A DNA stretch of 64,000 bases, from the NCBI RefSeq assembly GCF_000374865.1, contig NZ_KB895463.1, positions 78,820-142,819 of the forward strand, written 5' to 3'. This DNA comes from Arthrobacter sp. 135MFCol5.1. Its GTDB lineage: Bacteria; Actinomycetota; Actinomycetes; Actinomycetales; Micrococcaceae. A program made the position numbers and the translations under genes. Position 1 is the first letter of the stretch; every line of letters begins with the position of its first letter. Shown here piece by piece: positions 62,994 to 64,000 of this stretch. Under the pieces are notes generated by a model. The model did not search any database. It was given only the letters and a program-made list of their open reading frames with translations, and had not been told where the DNA came from.

Positions 62994-63017
62994 TGGGGAA
63001 AGTGAGCGGGCGTTCCG
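62973..63017. terminator. Perfect hairpin at the end of the repeat array
   Basis: Arms of 20 bp (CGGAACGCCCGCTCACTTTC / GAAAGTGAGCGGGCGTTCCG) with loop TTGGG. GGTTTTCC follows on the right. It can serve as terminator for the transporter (plus) and aceB (minus), and is made from the repeat sequence. Confidence 0.75.
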
Positions 63018-63139
63018 GGTTTTCCTGCAACAAGTGAGCGGGGGTGTGAGGGGTGCTCCGTCGCCGGGCAGGCGCCCCGGATTTCGGGGGGGCCTGTTGC
63101 GGAGGGCGTGCCGGCCCGGCAAACGGAAGTTGTGGTGGA

Positions 63140-64000
63140 TCAGGCCGCTGCCAGCTCCTCGACCGTGGCCTTCTCGCGGGCTTCCGTGAGGTAGCGGGCA
63201 TAGGCGGGGAGCGTCAGGAAGGACGGGAACTCACGGCTGAGCGTGACTTCCTCGAAGATGTCGCGGGCGTCCTCGAAGCGGTCGCCGTCGAAGCGCTCCA
63301 GCCGGGCGAATTCCTCGTCCAGGAGTTCTTCCACCCACTCGTGGCTGATGATCTCGCCCTGGTCCGTGATGGCCCGGGCGAAGATCCACTGCCACAGCTG
63401 CGACCGCGAGATCTCCGCGGTGGCGGCGTCCTCCATCAGGTTGTGGATGGCTACAGCGCCGTTGCCGCGGAGCCAGGACTCGATGTAGCGGATGCCCACC
63501 TCGATGTTGTTCCGGATGCCCTGCTCGGTGATGGTGCCGGTGGTGGCGGCCACGTTGATCAGGGCGCGGTCATCGGGGGTGACGTCCTCGCGGAGCCGGT
63601 CCAGCTGGTTGGGCTTGCTGCCGAGGACGCCGTCGAACACTTCGCGGCAGACGGGCACCAGGTCGGGGTGGGCCACCCAGGAACCGTCGAACCCGTCGTT
63701 GGCCTCGCGGGTCTTGTCCGCACGTACCTTCTCGAGGGCGTTGGCGTTGGCTTCCGGGTCCTTGCGGTTGGGAACGGCTGCGGCCATGCCGCCGATGGCC
63801 ATGGCACCACGCTTGTGGCAGGCCCGGACCAGCTGTTCGGTGTAGGCACGCATGAACGGCTGGGTCATGGTCACCTGGCCGCGGTCCGGGAGGACGAAGC
63901 GCGGGCCGCGGGTACGGAAGTTCTTGATCAGGGAGAAGATGTAGTCCCAGCGGCCGGCGTTCAGGCCCGAGGCGTGGTCGCGGAGTTCGTAGAGGATCTC
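63140..64000 (-). CDS. aceB: Malate synthase A, C-terminal part (cut by the right edge)
   Basis: The frame runs off the window; 286 residues of the C-terminal half are present. LNAGRWDYIFSLIKNFRTRG matches the malate synthase signature. AMAIGGMAAAVPNRKDPEAN and GFDGSWVAHPDLVPV are substrate-loop segments, and GNGAVAIHNLMEDAATAEISRSQLWQWI the C-terminal part with the catalytic Asp. It condenses glyoxylate and acetyl-CoA in the glyoxylate shunt. The aceA partner is not visible here. Confidence 0.93.
   Translation of the reverse strand, partial: EILYELRDHASGLNAGRWDYIFSLIKNFRTRGPRFVLPDRGQVTMTQPFMRAYTEQLVRACHKRGAMAIGGMAAAVPNRKDPEANANALEKVRADKTREANDGFDGSWVAHPDLVPVCREVFDGVLGSKPNQLDRLREDVTPDDRALINVAATTGTITEQGIRNNIEVGIRYIESWLRGNGAVAIHNLMEDAATAEISRSQLWQWIFARAITDQGEIISHEWVEELLDEEFARLERFDGDRFEDARDIFEEVTLSREFPSFLTLPAYARYLTEAREKATVEELAAA

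Noticed and set aside
62896..63189. Open frame through the repeat array
   Set aside because: It is a repetitive translation of the 32-bp unit with no ribosome binding site and lies in a convergent intergenic gap.

Overview
The window is chromosomal DNA from a GC-rich actinobacterium, most likely Arthrobacter, Pseudarthrobacter or a close relative in the Micrococcaceae. The evidence is the strong GC bias at third codon positions, frequent GTG starts, ANTAR, SSI-type inhibitor, DUF3151 and Stealth proteins, the ffs-dnaX-recR-lysC and purSQL layouts, and many apparent leaderless genes. I see no insertion sequence, phage, plasmid, CRISPR array or rRNA. About 67 protein genes, one tRNA, the SRP RNA and one clear riboswitch are supported. 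The left edge cuts an unidentified gene and the right edge cuts malate synthase.

Layout. 1-6 kb: a secreted HbpS/GlcG-like protein, then a short-chain acyl-CoA / ketone-body operon (CoA-transferase A, AtoE-type transporter, CoA-transferase B, thiolase) divergent from an IclR regulator. 6-16 kb: nadE, an FAD monooxygenase, pyrE, a flavin-reductase-like protein head to head with an ArsR-type regulator, a GAF-ANTAR protein, a STAS-like protein, an alpha/beta hydrolase, a HAD phosphatase, a SpoU methylase, and fructose-bisphosphate aldolase with a DUF3151 partner. 16-18.3 kb: a UDG-like protein and a MetE-like methyltransferase under a SAM riboswitch. 18.4-22.2 kb: a SipW-type surface-protein cluster, consisting of a signal peptidase, two substrates carrying the shared AAW(T/V)DNEW motif, and an LANTG-anchored protein. 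Its leader has a striking duplicated G-rich element. 22.4-34 kb: M14 carboxypeptidase, purA, a sigma/anti-sigma pair, small conserved genes and purSQL. 34.5-39.6 kb: a large secreted subtilisin-like protease facing an operon that encodes two SSI-like protease inhibitors around a putative DNA glycosylase. 39.6-47 kb: a MarR regulator, two small related genes, lysC, recR, dnaX, SRP RNA and tRNA-Ser(GGA). 47-64 kb: an MpaB-family oxygenase, an M23 peptidase with a Pro/Thr tail, glutathione peroxidase, a CpdA-like phosphodiesterase, a Stealth phosphotransferase beside a HAD phosphatase, a LytR_C protein, a TetR regulator, a DsbA/FrnE protein, a glycosyltransferase with a glycogen debranching-type enzyme, a hydroxyacid dehydrogenase, a CynX-type transporter, a tandem/inverted repeat cluster, and aceB.

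Most of the window is housekeeping (purine, pyrimidine, NAD, methionine and lysine metabolism; central carbon; DNA replication and repair). The most distinctive parts are the SipW cluster with its possible RNA switch, the protease with its two inhibitor-like proteins (one lacking a signal peptide), the SAM riboswitch that abuts the ribosome binding site, and the intergenic repeat array near 62.9 kb. Thirteen genes have a TANNNT hexamer 6-7 nt before the start codon and probably give leaderless mRNAs. Five convergent pairs overlap by exactly 4 nt at their stop codons.
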